A DNA stretch of 64,000 bases, taken from assembly GCA_030267565.1 (NCBI GenBank), contig BRXU01000012.1, positions 228,501 to 292,500 of the forward strand, read 5' to 3'. The notes beneath the pieces were generated by a model. That model searched no databases, was not told where the DNA came from, and saw only the letters and a list, made by a program, of their open reading frames with translations. Shown here piece after piece: positions 45,468 to 58,900 of this stretch. Origin of the DNA: Pleodorina starrii. Lineage: Eukaryota; Chlorophyta; Chlorophyceae; Chlamydomonadales; Volvocaceae. A program made the translations under genes and the position numbers. Positions within the stretch are counted from its first letter, which is position 1; each line of letters starts with the position of its first letter.

Positions 45468-48400
45468 CTACTGCTGCTGAAGCGGTTGCTGCCCTGCTTG
45501 GCCGGATGTCCGTGGTGGCTGTTGGTCCAGTTGTTGCGGTTGTAGTTGCGGTTGTTGCGGTTGTGATGGTTGTTGCGGTTGCTGGTCCTGACCACCACCA
45601 CCACCACCACCAGCACCGGCAGCAGCACCGGGGAAGGCAGGCTGGGGTGCCGCCGAGGGGGCAGCCCCACCGGGAGACGCAGCGCCCTGTGGGCCGCCGA
45701 CCATGCCGCCCGACATCATGGGCGGCATGCCGTACCCGGGAGGAGGCATGCCGTACCCGGGAGGAGGCATGCCGTACCCGGGCGGGCGCATCATGCCGCC
45801 CATGCCGGGCCCGCCCATGCCGGGCATGCCCATGCCCATCCCCATGCCGTACGGTGGGAGGTACGGCGGAAAGTACGGCGGGCGGTACATGGGGTACGAC
45901 GGGTACGGCGGTTGGAAGGGCATGGGCCACGGATATTGAGGCCTGCGGGAGTGGGGGGATGGGGCGGCGGAGGGGGAGTTAGGGTTTGGGAGGGGGGTAA
46001 AAAGAGGATACCGCAGCGGAGGGGGGTGTCGGGAACAGAAGACGGCATCGTCGTACATTATTGGCTGGTTGTGTGTTCCTACGACGATGCCCCGTTGCCC
46101 GGCTCGTCTCCGCTGCACCGCAGCACAGCGCAGCCCAGGAACACGTGCAGCAGTTGACGCTCTACCAGCTGGCGCTGACCCTAAACCCCGACCGCACCCC
46201 CGGGCCCCCACTCTCTCACACACACACTCACTCACACACACACGGCGGGTCGCCCCACGTCCCTCCGCTGCGGTATCGTGTTTATTACCCCGCTGTTACA
46301 CCACAAACACCGACGCCACCACCACCACCACCACCAACAACAACAACGACTGTGCTGCTGCAAGTGTGTTGCCCGGTAAAGCCCGCAACCCTCGACCCCT
46401 TCACCCACGCAACCGCACCGCATCATTCCCGCCGTCCCGGGAGCCGGCGGAGGTGGCGCCGTGAGGGCGCCGCCGGCGCCCGCCGCTGTCAGCGGCGGCG
46501 GCGCAGCGGCGGCGGCGCTCGGCGCCGGCGACAGCAGCGGTGTCGCCACTGGCGCCAACGGCTGCACCGGGCCGCTGGCCCGGTTTCGGAGCGTCGCAGT
46601 ACGGCGCATCGATGCTGCGGTTCGAAGACGCGCCGCGGGTACGATGGAAGAGATGGCGGTCCCGGGGGGCCCGCCGGCGGAGGCGGAGGCGGCGCCGCCG
46701 CTGCCGCCACCGCTGGCGGCGGAGGCCGCCGCCGTGGCAGGCGGTGGCGGCGCCGCATCTGCTTCCTCCTCCTCCTCGTCCTCCTCCGCCAGCCCAGCCA
46801 CCTGCAGACCCATGGGTCGGTCGGCGGGCGGGCGGGCGGAGCAACTGCTAACCCCATCACAAACCCTAGACATACGAAAGGCCGCCTGTATGGCGCCGTA
46901 CAGCGTACAGCGTACAGCGCACAGCCAAACACACACATACATATACACATACATGTATGAACGTAAACGTGGGTGTGGGTGTGGATGGCTGCAAACGGAC
47001 GGACAGACGGCAAGATGCACGGCTGCCGTACACATGCCACACCGCACACCACACCTTTATGATTGCGTCATTGATCATCTCCACCCACACGTCATCCGGC
47101 ATGTTGCGGGGCTTGGCCTGGGCGTACGTCTTGTTGACCATCTGGCGGTTGGCGGTTGGTGGCGGTTGGGGATGAAGATCGATCAGATCAGATCAGATCA
47201 AACTAGGTCAGATTTGATGGGATTTTTAGGGGTTGGGTTGTACGTCAGGGATGGGTGACAGCAGCACCCTCCCCACCATCACCCGCCATCACCCACCACC
47301 ACCACCACCACCACCACCATCACCCACTCAACCCACCTCCCACCATCACCCACCCACCCACCCACCCCATCCCACCACCCCACTCAACCACCCTCACCGG
47401 CTTGCACATGGTTTCGTAGTGTTTGGTCCCCAGCTGCTGCGGTGCCATGGAGCAGTAGGCGGGTCGGCGCAGGGCGGCGAGCGGCAGGGAGGTGGCGGGG
47501 GTGTCCAGCTGCCCCTCACGAGACATGTCCATCAGCCGTACCTTTTGTAAATGGCGGGGAGAGGGAGGTGGGGGGTTATGGGGGGGGGACGTGGAGGGGG
47601 GACGTGGAGGGGGGAACAAAGGCGACGCCGCAGCGTTGGGAAGGGGACGGGGTGGGATGGGGCGATGCGGGGACGGGGTGGGGGCGATGCGTGTGTGTGT
47701 GTTTGGGTCAAATAGGAGGTTTGGGGGTCAAATGCTCCCCGACCCATCGCCTTCCTGACCCCCGACCCCCGCCCGCCGGTCTTCCCCTGCGATCGACCTT
47801 ACGACCCCTCCTCCCCACCTCACCCCACCCACCCCAACCAGTCCGTCAACTTCCAACTTCCAATCCAACTCCAACTCCAACGGTCTTCCACGCAGCACAC
47901 GTTTCCTTGCCGCCCCCTCCTCCGCCTGGTTGTTTCCCCTTTCCGCACCACGCCCTAAACCCTTGTCGTACCAGCACGCTGCCGCATTCCTCGTGGACGC
48001 GGATGCGGCCGGTCTGAGGACGGCGGCAGGGAGGGAGGGAGGGAGGCAGGGGAACGGGAGGGAGGGGAAGGGAGGAAGGAAGGAGTGAAATGCAGAACTG
48101 GTGCCAGGCAGTCAGGCAGCCAGGCAAATAGCGGTGCATGAATGCGCCCCAGCCCGAGCCCTGTGGCTAACGCCGCGCATCAGCCCACAGGCACCCGCAG
48201 GCACGCACCCCAGCCCCGTCTTATTCCCCCTTCCAGGCCGCAGGGGCAACGGAGGCGGCGTCGGGCGCGATGGCGGTGGCGGCAGCGGCGGTGGCGCGGC
48301 CATGGAAGTGGCTTAGGGGGCTGACCGGAGGTATGAGCCGCTTCGCGTTATTCAATGGAATTTGCGCGGGGTGGTCGACTGGAAGCTCGAGCAACGCGAA

Positions 48401-51400
48401 TTGCTCCAGCTCGCGATGCGTTACGATATTGTGGTGCTCACAGAAACACATGGGTCAGCCATGAGTGAGTTGTCACGTCTAATACCTAACGGGTCTCGTT
48501 GCTACTGTACGGGTAGATCTAGGGAAAGGGGAGGTGTTTGTGTTTGGGTGCATCAGCGCATTGCGCAGTCAGTCACGCATTGTACTTCGTCGGACGCTCC
48601 CAGGGGCATGAATAGTGTATGGCTGCGACTCCAAGGGGACGCGCTTGATCTGGGTGGTAATGGGCTGGTCATTGGCGCCGGGTATGCTGCACCTCTTGGG
48701 TCTCGTGTTTATGCTTCGGGTGGGCGCAGCTCGCAGGACAGCATTACGAGGCGCGTCATGGATAGGGTGCGCACTCTGGTGAGGCGTTTTCAACAGCCGG
48801 GCGATGAGATCTTGTTGTTGGGTGATTTGAATGCCAGAGTCGCTGGAGTTTGCGATCTCCCAGACGCAGACGGTGATGCCGAGCTTGCGGACTATGCGCA
48901 AGTGGAGCTGGGGCATGCTAACCTTCTGCGCGCCATCCCACCGCGTCGATCGGAGGACAGCGCTGATAATGCTTTTGGACGGGCTTTGGCGGGCCTCTGC
49001 AAGGAACTGGAGCTAGTCGTCTTGAACGGTCGGGTCCAAGGTGATTTGCAAGGGGCGTGTACGTTTTGGAGCCCTGCGGGGCAGGGAAGCAGTATGATTG
49101 ACCTGTTTGTTGCGTCCCCGGCCCTGTTCTTTCGGGCGGACCGCCTCAACGTCTTGAACATCCCTGTCGCGCAAAATGGGGAGAAGGTGGGCAGCCTCAT
49201 GAGTGATCACTGCCCGGTATCGCTGGAGTTACGGATTCTGCGGCAGGGCCCTCCTGCGGCGGGTAAAGGCAGCCTCAGAGCGTGCTTCGACGTGCAGCGC
49301 AAAGCCAGATATGAGACCCTTTTTGCCGCTGATGACGCGCCCGCCGTCCGGCGCATCGCGGATGCTGTCAACAAACTTGGTGCCGAAATGGATAGCACAG
49401 CGGTCGTTGGTGTTTTTATGAAGGCGTGTTCGGCGGCGTTGGAGAGGGCTTTTGGGGAGCGTCGTAGTAGGGTTCGTCGCGTCAGGGAAGATAAGGATGC
49501 ACCGTGGTGGACCGACGAGTGTGCCGCTGCTCGTAACGCGATGCTGCAGCACAAGGCGCATATGAGGGCACACGGGCTTCTTGCCGACGAATCAGCGCGG
49601 CAGGTTTTCACCACGCTACGCTCTCGTTATCAGAGGATTAGGAAGGACGCTCGCGTTGCGCACCGCGTCGCTTTTTTTACGTCTTTCCTGGAAGATTGCA
49701 AGGGCGACCCCCGCGCGCTGTGGCGTCAGCTTAACCAGGACCTGAAACCCGAATGTCCAATTCGCGACGTCAACACTTGGCGCGAATATTTTGATGCGTT
49801 GTATAATAACGAGGTGAATCCGTTTAATGATGTGCGGGCGGACTATATTCTGAACCTCATCAATGGGCGCCCCCTTGTAGCGTCCCGCGATTGGGCAGGT
49901 ACCGAGAGCGTAGCGCGAAATCAGAGGGTTGTTGCGGCGGCGTCTCTGAGTGCTCCGTTTACCCTGGCTGAGGTCATTGCGGCGTTGAAGTCGTTACGCA
50001 ACCATAAGTCACCAGGCCTCGAGCTGGCACCCGCGGAATGCTACAAATACGCCACTCGTTCGATAGAGAACAAAGAGGAGTTTGTCCTTGCGCCCTACCT
50101 GCTGCGTCTTTTGGAGCATATTCGGTCGACTGGGGACTATCCCAAGCAGTTCGAGGTTTCGGTCATCACCCCTCTTCACAAAAAGGGCGACGCGCATGAC
50201 CCGAGCAATTACCGCGGTTTGGCTGTCGGCGGGGCTCTCTCTAAGCTTTACGCGTTTTTGCTGGACCGGCGGTTGAAGGCGTGGGGAGAGGGTTGCGGAG
50301 CGCGCAGTCCTTACCAGGGAGGTTTCAGGCCCAAGCGTGGCACCATGCATAATTTGTTTTTGGTACGGCACCTTACGGACCGTTGCCGTAGGGACCATCC
50401 CAACGCACCGGGCCAGGGGCTCTTTATCTGTCAGATCGATTTTGAGAAGGCATTTGATCGGGTGAATAGGGGCTTATTGTGGACTCGCCTTGAAGAAAGA
50501 GGGGTCAAGGGCGCAGCGCTGGAGGCCCTGAAGCGTTGTTACGAGCGGGTGGAACTGCGGGTCAAAGTGAACGGCGCGACGGGAGAGGCGTTCCCCTCCT
50601 CACAAGGGGTGAAGCAAGGTTGTCCAATGAGTCCTACGCTGTTCGGGTTTTTTGTGGAAGGTTATGCCGATTACGTTGACGCCCTGGATGTCGCGCTCCC
50701 AGTTGCCATGGCGGCTCAGGATTGCACTAACGTGGAAGGCCGTCGCGTGCCCTTAGCTTTTTACGCGGACGATCTAAGCCTTTTTGCTGCGACAAAGCGT
50801 CGTTTGATGAGCCTGCTTGCAGCGCTGCGGGAGTGGTCGGAAGCGTTCGGTCTTACCGTTAATGCGAAGAAGTGCGAGCTGCTGTTTTTCCACCCCAATG
50901 CCCAGGTCAGGAGCCACTTTTATGCGATCAGCGACTTGGCTACTATGCGCGTGACGGAGGACGGGTTGCCGGTGGTCCGACCTATCACTTGGAAGACGCG
51001 CGCACGCTATCTCGGGCTGCATTTTGGTCCTAACAGCGCTTTCTCGTCCTGCACGGACGAGCTTCATGCTGCGGGCCGGCGGGCCATGTTCTCTCTGCTT
51101 AGCAAGCTGCGTCGGCAGGGGCTGTTGCTCCCCTCAGTTGGTATGAAATGTTTCAACGCTCAAGTTCGCTCTGTTCTTTCGTACGGTTCGCAGCTATGGG
51201 GCGCTGACCTGGTTTTAGCCATGATAGAGAGGGGTTTTCCGGCTAACGAAGCTCCGCGTTCTTGTTATTTTGAGGCCGCTATCCGGGACCGTATGGTCAA
51301 GCTACAAATCTCGTTTATGAAACAGCTGGTCGGAGCTGCCGTTCCACCCCTGCAGTTGTTGTTTAGAGAGCTCGGGCAGGTGCCTCTACAGTTGCATTGG

Positions 51401-54400
51401 GCTGAATCCGTTTTTCGTTTTTGGAACAGTTTGGTGGAGGACACTAGCAACGTGTATCACAGCGCCTTTCGTCATGAGATCCGTTTGGCTTTGGAATCGG
51501 ATCTGCAGGCAGACGGTTGGGGCTCCAAGGTCATTCGGGTTCTGAATCTCTTAGGGCACGACTGGGGCGAAGAAGCGGCGGCGGGTAACATGGACACTAG
51601 GGTTAGGCGTTTTTCGGCGTGCAGGCTTGACGTTGAGGCGCTGATGGACACCCTCAGGGGTCGCGTCAACGACGATTGGGGCAGTGATAGGTTGGCGGTG
51701 GACCCGGGCGCTTTCGTTTCGGACGGCAGGAAGCCTGGTGTTAAGATGTGCCGTTACAAGCACTGGATGGGGTTACCGAAGCAGTTCGAGGGGTACATCC
51801 CGCCGGCGCACCACCGTTCCTTACTTCGTTTTCGTTTGTGTGTGTCTGACTTAGCGATTAATAGCGAGAGCAGCAGGTCTAGGGAGCTTCGTGTGTGTAA
51901 GACGTGTCGCTCTAATGGTGCTGTGGAGGATGAGAAGCATTTTCTGCTGGAGTGCTCCGCGCTTGCGTCTGCGCGGCAGAGGCTTTGGGATTTGGGTGTG
52001 CCCGTTAGTGCGTGTGTTAACGATGTCATGCAAGTTGACGACCAGCGTGGTCTTGCGAGTGCTATTTTTGAAATGTTCCGCTTACGGCGAGAATGCATCT
52101 CTTCGTAAAGTTGTGCTTGGCATCTATCTTTCAAGTTATGCCATTCGTCTGTGCTTCTCCTGTATCCTGACGTTACATCGTTTCTTTGGTTACTGTTTCT
52201 CTTGTTTCCGTTTGCTTTTCTGCTTGGCTGAAGCGGTTCATGAGCCTCCGGGTTCGTTTGAGCCGTACGAGCTCGTTGAAGCTTGTAACATCATCATCAG
52301 GCCGCCCCCCTTCTCGCTTCTCCCCAGGCCCCCCTCCCTTTCCCCGCACCCCCCCCCCGCACCCGTAACCCCCCCCACCTTAAGCTGGTTGGCAATCACT
52401 GCGTCCAGATCGCCCGTGGCTGCGATGTCCTGATTAAATGAGTGATTAATTGGTGGACGGATGGATTGAGTGAGTGTCCAGCGGCAGAGGCGGCAGCAGG
52501 GGTGTGTATGTGTGTATGGGCGGGGGGGAGGGGGGAACGGGGGGGAATGGGGGAGGGGCAGCATTAGGAGGCGTAAGTGGGGGGTAAGCACCACCACCAC
52601 ATACACAAACACAAACACAAACCCACACACACTCACACACATCCCCCCGAGCCCCCCCCCCCACACACACACACGCCTGTAAGAATCCCCCTCCCCCCCC
52701 CTCCTCCCCCTCCCCCTCACCCTTTTCCCCCCCTTTCCCCTCCCCGCTACCCGGGTACCTGTATGAGCGCCCTTGATGGCACCCCCGCGAACAGCGGCAG
52801 GTGGTAGCAGCCCGAGGCCACGAACTCGCCCTCGCGCTCAAACAGCCGCACAGCACTCCAGCCGGCGGGGGCAGAGGTGCCGGTGGCGGGAACCGCAAGG
52901 CTGGGGCAGGGGGGAGGGGGGAGGCGTGAGGGGGATGGGTGGGTGTGGGTGATCGGGGATGGGAAGGCGGAGCTGAGGTGGCTGTGGTGGTGCTACAGCC
53001 AGCACCACTGTTTCTTCTTCTTCTTCTCCTGCTTCTTCGCGGTGGTTGCTTCCACCATCGTCTGCCGTACCCCTCAGCTTCAGCTGTTACCCATGCGGGC
53101 TTTTCTCCCATCTTGTCGGTCAACTGCCCCTCCCTCCCTTCTCCCCCAGCTCCCTCCCTCCCCAACAACCCCCCACCCACCCGCCCTCCCCCACCCCTTA
53201 CCCCTGCCACCCACCGCACGTCCACGATGACCGCCAGCCCCCGCTCGTACAGCGCCCCCGCGAAGTGTACGAACCCGTCGGTCCACCTCGGGTTGGCTAG
53301 GGGGGCACTCAGGTCGTAGTCCAGGGTCAGACGCACGTCGTCCACCAGCGGGCTGTCCTGGGGGGACGGGGAGGGGGTGGGGGCGTGGGGAGGGGTGGGG
53401 GGGTATGTGGCAGGGGTGCGTGTGCGTGTGTGTATGTGGTATCGGTTTGTTTTTGTGCAACCCATCCCCCCATCCACCCCCCAACTTGCTGCTGCGGCCC
53501 TCACGCCTCACCTGGTAGAAGCTGCCCGGCGGAGCGAAGGTGGTGAGCGCCGCCGCGGGCAGACCGCGTTGCAGCCGCAGCGCACCGTCCACGGCCACAC
53601 AGAAGCCCAGGTCGGGGTAGTACTCGGAGGAGAGGTTGTACGGCAGCTGGCGGTCGGACTTGTCGGGGGCTGGGGAGGGGGGGAGAGGGGAGGGGGGAGG
53701 GGGAGGGTGGGAATTGGGGGGAAGGGGGCAATTCTTAAAAGGACCTGGATTGGGCACGGGTTTGAGCGGGTTTGGGGGGGGGGGGTTTGGGGGAGGGGGT
53801 GCAAACACGGGAGACGGATCAGACGGACCCGTTGTGCCTACCCGCCTGCCAGCCTGTCTACACGCCTGCCTACCTGCCTGCCTGTCCGCGTTGGTGTCGA
53901 CAGTGTCGCTCTCAGTATCGCGAGCAGAATCGGATCTCCTAGCCAGTGTCCCGTGGCCGGGAAGGGTGGTAAGTACGGTACCAAAACACACACACACACG
54001 CAGTTCCCCTCCCCCCCAGCCCTCCCTTCCTCCTCTCCCCCTACTCGCCTGGTCCCCCCGTGACGGTCAGCTGGCGGTCGATCCAGTCCATGAGCTCCAC
54101 ATCGCTGGTGGGCAGTACAACTGTACGACCAGTACAAAGTACGGCAGCATGGCAGTACGACAGGTTTTGAGGAGCCAAGAAAGGGTCAGGTCAGTTCATG
54201 GACAGATGCATGGGAAGAAGAGGTCTGGGGTTCGAGTCTTCCCCCCCGCTTAAACCCAAAAAAGCCCTAAACCCCTAAAACCCCTTAAATCCTCCAATAA
54301 ACCCCACCCCACCCCACCCCACCCCACCCCACCCCACCCCACCCCACCCCACCCCACCCCACCCCACCCCCACCATCTGCTCCCCCCAAGGCGATGAGGT

Positions 54401-55916
54401 CGGCGTCATCCGCAGCGGCGCCCCCCGCGCGACCCAGCGGTCGACTGCACCAACGATGAAGATTACACACACACGGGCACACACACATACATATACGTAC
54501 AGGAGCACACACATACACACATTGACGCGTCATGTGCGTGTGTATGTGCGTGTGTCGGGGTGTGTGTGCGTGTGTGTGCGCGTGTTTTGGAAGGCCGGCG
54601 GGCGGGCGCGGGGAAGGGAAGGGACGACAAGAACCAGCCTACCTCCCCCTTGGGATACGACCGGGTCGAATCGGATCGACAGTCAAGAGTCACGGAAAAA
54701 CTGCCCTTCCACACACACACACACATACACACATACACACATACATACACGCTCTGACACACGGCAAGCCACAGCCTCGTGCACGGATTCAGAAACCGCC
54801 CGCCCTCGCGCGTCTTTTGTTCCGGAGCTTGACGTGATTCGAACTCGCGCGCGTTGTCAGCCCAGCCGTGTCCTCTCTCCGCCCCTCTCCGCCCCTTCCT
54901 CCGCCCGCCTCTCACCCACCCACCCACCCACCCGGCCACCAGCAGACGTGCCGCCTCCCGAACCAGCAGCTTGCGGCGGCGGAGGTACTTGTTGTACAAC
55001 CGCCGCTCCAGGGGGGTGGGCAGGTCGCGGGTGCTGTCGTACACACGGTCCGAGAACTCGGGCGGCTTGTTGCGCCTGGCGGGTGGGTAAATGGTGGTGG
55101 TGGTGGGGATGGGGGGGAGTAAAGGGAGGGGAGAGAGAGAGGGAGGGGGAGGGACGCAGCAGGAGGAGAGTAGGGGAGTGGGGGTGGGAATGAGATCCAT
55201 GCTATCCTAGGGTATCCCTTCAACATCGTCCCCTCACATGCACACAGCCTCTCTCCCTTCCCTCTTCTCCCTCATCTCGTGTCGTACCGTGTCAACCCGT
55301 GTCATCCCGTGTCATAACCCCCTCCCCCTCCCGTACCCCGCCTCCCCCTCCGCCTCCCCCTCCGCCTCCCCCTCCGCCTCCCCTCCGCATCCCCCCGCCT
55401 ACCCTCGCCTCCCTTCGCCTCCCTTCGCCTCCCTTCGCCTCCGCCCCCTCCCCTCCCCCTCCCCTCCCACCACCTCCGCTATGCGGTATTCTTTACACTA
55501 CCCCACCTCTGCATCTTGTGCAGCTCGGGTGTCAGTATGCGCACCAGCAGACTGGCGCAGGGCACCCGGGGGGTGGTACGCAGGGTGGCGGCGGAGAGCT
55601 TGGGATCGCGGGGGGGCTGCACGTGCAGGGGCAGCTGGAAAGAACCCTGCAGCGCAGTGCAGTGCAGTGCAGTGCAGCGCAGTGCAGTGCAGTGCAGTGC
55701 AGTGCAGTGCAGTGCAGTGCAGTGCAGTGCAGTTGGGAGGGAAGGGGGAGAGAGGAGGGGAGGGAGGGGGGTTAGGAGGGTTTGGGGGTGGGGGGTAGGA
55801 GGGAGAGCACCGAGTGAAGGGGGGCAGAGGGGGAGCGCAGAGGGAGGGAGGGGGGCGGGGATCCCCCACCAGCCCTCTCCATCCCTTTCCTCCCTCTCTC
55901 CTCCCCCTATCTCTCT

Positions 55917-55950
<34 letters not shown>

Positions 55951-58900
55951 CCACAAACACACACAACCACACAAACACACACACCTGGTTCAGCGCGTAG
56001 TCCAGCACATAGGAGCTGGCTGGCTGCTGCTGCGTCTTGGCGTCCACAAACAGGTTCAGCAGCGCCCACCCCACCACACAGGGGGAACGACTCCACCGCT
56101 CCAGGGTGGTCACCTGTGGGAGAACGTGATAGGGAGGGAGGGAGGGAGGGAGGGAGGGGAGGGGGAAAGGGGAGGGAGGGAGGGTCAGAAAAAAGATACC
56201 GCACCGCAATGGCGTGGAGATGGCGTGTGTGCGTGGGAGGGCGGGCAGGCGGCTGGGCGGGCATGCCGTTTAGGGTTGTTGTAGGGTTTTGGGGTGAATG
56301 GGTAAAAGAGATGAAACCATAGCTAACGGACGCAGGCGAACCTAGACCCTGGATGGGTGGCTGGATGGGTCGGTGAGTCGGTGGGTCAGTGGGTCGGCGG
56401 GTCGGTGGGTCGGTGGGTCAGTGGGCCCGTGGGTCGGTGGGTCTGTGGGTCAGCGGGTCGGTGGGTCAGTGGGCCGGTGGGTCGGTGGGTCGGTGGGTCA
56501 GTGGGCCGGTGGGTCGGTGGGTCGGTGGGTCAGCGGGTCGGTGGGTCAGTGGGCCGGTGGGTCGGTGGGTCAGTGGGCCGGTGGGTCAGTGGGTCAGTGG
56601 GCCGGTGGGCCCATGGGTCGGTCTCATTTTCTTAATGTCCCTCCCTTCCCCCCCCTCCCTTTTCCCCCTCCCCCCTTCTCCCCCGCCCCCAATAACCCCT
56701 ACCCCCCCCCCACCTTGAACAGCAGGGTGGCGGTGCTGTCATCGAACTTGTCGCTGCCTAGTCCCAGCGTGGCGGACTTGGAGAAACTGCGGGGGTGAGG
56801 GGTTGGGGGTGGGTGGGGGGGTGGACAAGAACAACACCACATCACATCACATCACCTGGGTTGGGTTTATGATTTAACGACGTCGAACAGGCATGTCGTA
56901 CTGTTCGTACAGTTCATACTGTTTGTACTGTCGTACGTACCGTGGATTCATGGCGTCCGAATCCGGCCAGGAGATGCCGTAGAAGCCGCCCGAGCCCAGA
57001 GCCCGCCGGTTGGAACCCCAGATCGAAACCTGTATGGAGCGACAAGCCCAAATCCAAATCCGGATCTTCAAATCCAGACAGTAAGCAAAAATGCGGTTGC
57101 GCAACGTGGCTCCAGAGGACGCCAACGAATCTCTGAAATGCACAGAAACATCGAATTCAGGGGCTGCGGGAGGGCAACAATAATCCCCCCTTCCGAGCCT
57201 GCTCGCCCTTGCCCTGCTCCTACACCCCCAACCAACTTTTCAGTGCTGCTGGGCCCCCAGGGCCCCAAGCAACCCAACCCACGGCTCCCAAAGGCTCCTG
57301 GGTGGGCATACTCTCGTACTGCCGTACTGCTGTACTGTCGTACCAACTCACCCCGACTTTGGTGATGGTCACGTTTGCAGGCAGGAAGCGCGCTCCGTCC
57401 AGACACACCACGAAGCCGTCACCTGGCGCACGAAAACGTGTGTGTGGGGGCGGGGCGGGGAGAGGGGGCGTTTGGGTTGAAAAAGAAGCAAGACAGAAGG
57501 CCCTAGGGTTGAAGGCTTTTAGAATTCTAGTCATGTGGCTTTTCGCTACCGGCATGCGCATGAAAAAGACCCCTCGTACATACCCGGCGTGTACGAATCG
57601 GACGGCACTACGCCTCGTGTCACGCGCATCCAAGCGTCCACCGACACTCCAGGGACGTCCTCCAAACGGGAAACGGCGCCGTGTCGGGCGCGGCCGTCGG
57701 CGCCGCCGCCGCCGCCGGCGGCGCCGGCGGCGTCGGAGGCGGCGGCGCCCGCCGTGTCCGCCAGGGTGGCGGCGGCGACGTCGCCGGGATTGCCGTCCCT
57801 GCCGTTACCACGACGAGGGTCGACGGCGGAGAGAGCGCGAGCGCACGAGGGCGCGGGTACGGCGTTTCGTGAGTACGACACGTACGGAAGTACGGAAGAA
57901 GCCAAGTCGTTTCTGTGCTCCACCCGCCCACCCACCCACCCACCCACCCAGCGCCCTACCTCCTCGCCAGCTCAAAATCCAGCGTTGCGTTCTCGTACGA
58001 GTACTTTCTCGCCGCCGATATCATCAGAGGCTGTCGGAACAGCGGTAGGGTCTGCTTACCCGCCACCAGGCCCCCACCCGGGCCCCCGCCGCCTCCTCCG
58101 CCGGCCCCCATCGCGCTGATCAGCGGAGAGAAGGCCCACGCCACCAGGGCCTCGCGACTGGGCATGCCCGCCACCGCCTGTTAAGGGGGGGGGAAGACAC
58201 GTTTAGGCCGGGGAAGACAGGAGGGGAGGGGAGGAAGGGGGGAGGAAGGGGAGGGAGGAAGGAAGGGAGGGAGGAGGAGGAAATGTGAGTGTTTGTGGAG
58301 GGTTTTCGGAGGTGGTTATCCACGGATGGGCCAGGAGGGGAAATGTTTGTTTTGGGGGCTGGTGGAAGTTGGGGTAATACAGCTGTACGACAGTACGGCA
58401 ATGCGACAGTACGGCATGGTTGTGTTGTGGGTTTTTTCCCCACACGACTGGATACGTGTATGTGTATGTGTGGCGGTACTGCTGCCGTACCCGTACTTGT
58501 ATCCGTACCCGTACCTGTTTTGCGACGTACAGCTCAAACACCAGCAGCGCAGTGGGCGGCAGCGGCACCCCCACCAGCCGCAACACCTCCTTAAAATAAA
58601 CGTACTGCGGACCACCGCCGCCGTACGACGTGTACGACGAGTAGCCGCCTCCGCCACCGCCGCCAGCGGCGCTTCCCGCGCCGCCGCTGCCGCCGCCAGC
58701 GGCGGCGGTGAGCGGCCGCGGCGGGTACGGCGCGCCGGCGGCGCCGCCACCGCCGGCGGCGGCGGCGGCAGCGGCGTCATCACTCATGGGCTCGAGGGCG
58801 CGGGAGGATGCACCCACCATCACGCCTGGCGGTGCCGTGCCGTGCAACGCAATAAAATGCGGGGTGTTGTTGTCATGGTCGGGTGTTGGGGCGGTATACG

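Noticed and set aside
48143..48340. Ala-rich frame just left of the LINE ORF as an extra exon of the CCDC17-like gene
   Set aside because: Phase already agrees by joining the exon ending at 52379 directly to 48013, and the Ala-rich stretch probably belongs to the LINE 5' end.
49207..50398. Open frames antisense to the LINE ORF
   Set aside because: They are short shadows without family motifs; the sense frame contains all endonuclease and reverse transcriptase motifs.
54224..54245. B-box-like GGTTCGAGTC suggesting a tRNA
   Set aside because: The flanking bases cannot form a T-arm stem, and there is no A-box at the right distance.
56357..56798. Val/Gly/Trp-rich open frames as a repetitive protein
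   Set aside because: Several frames of the same minisatellite are open at once and the array is intronic in a well-supported gene.
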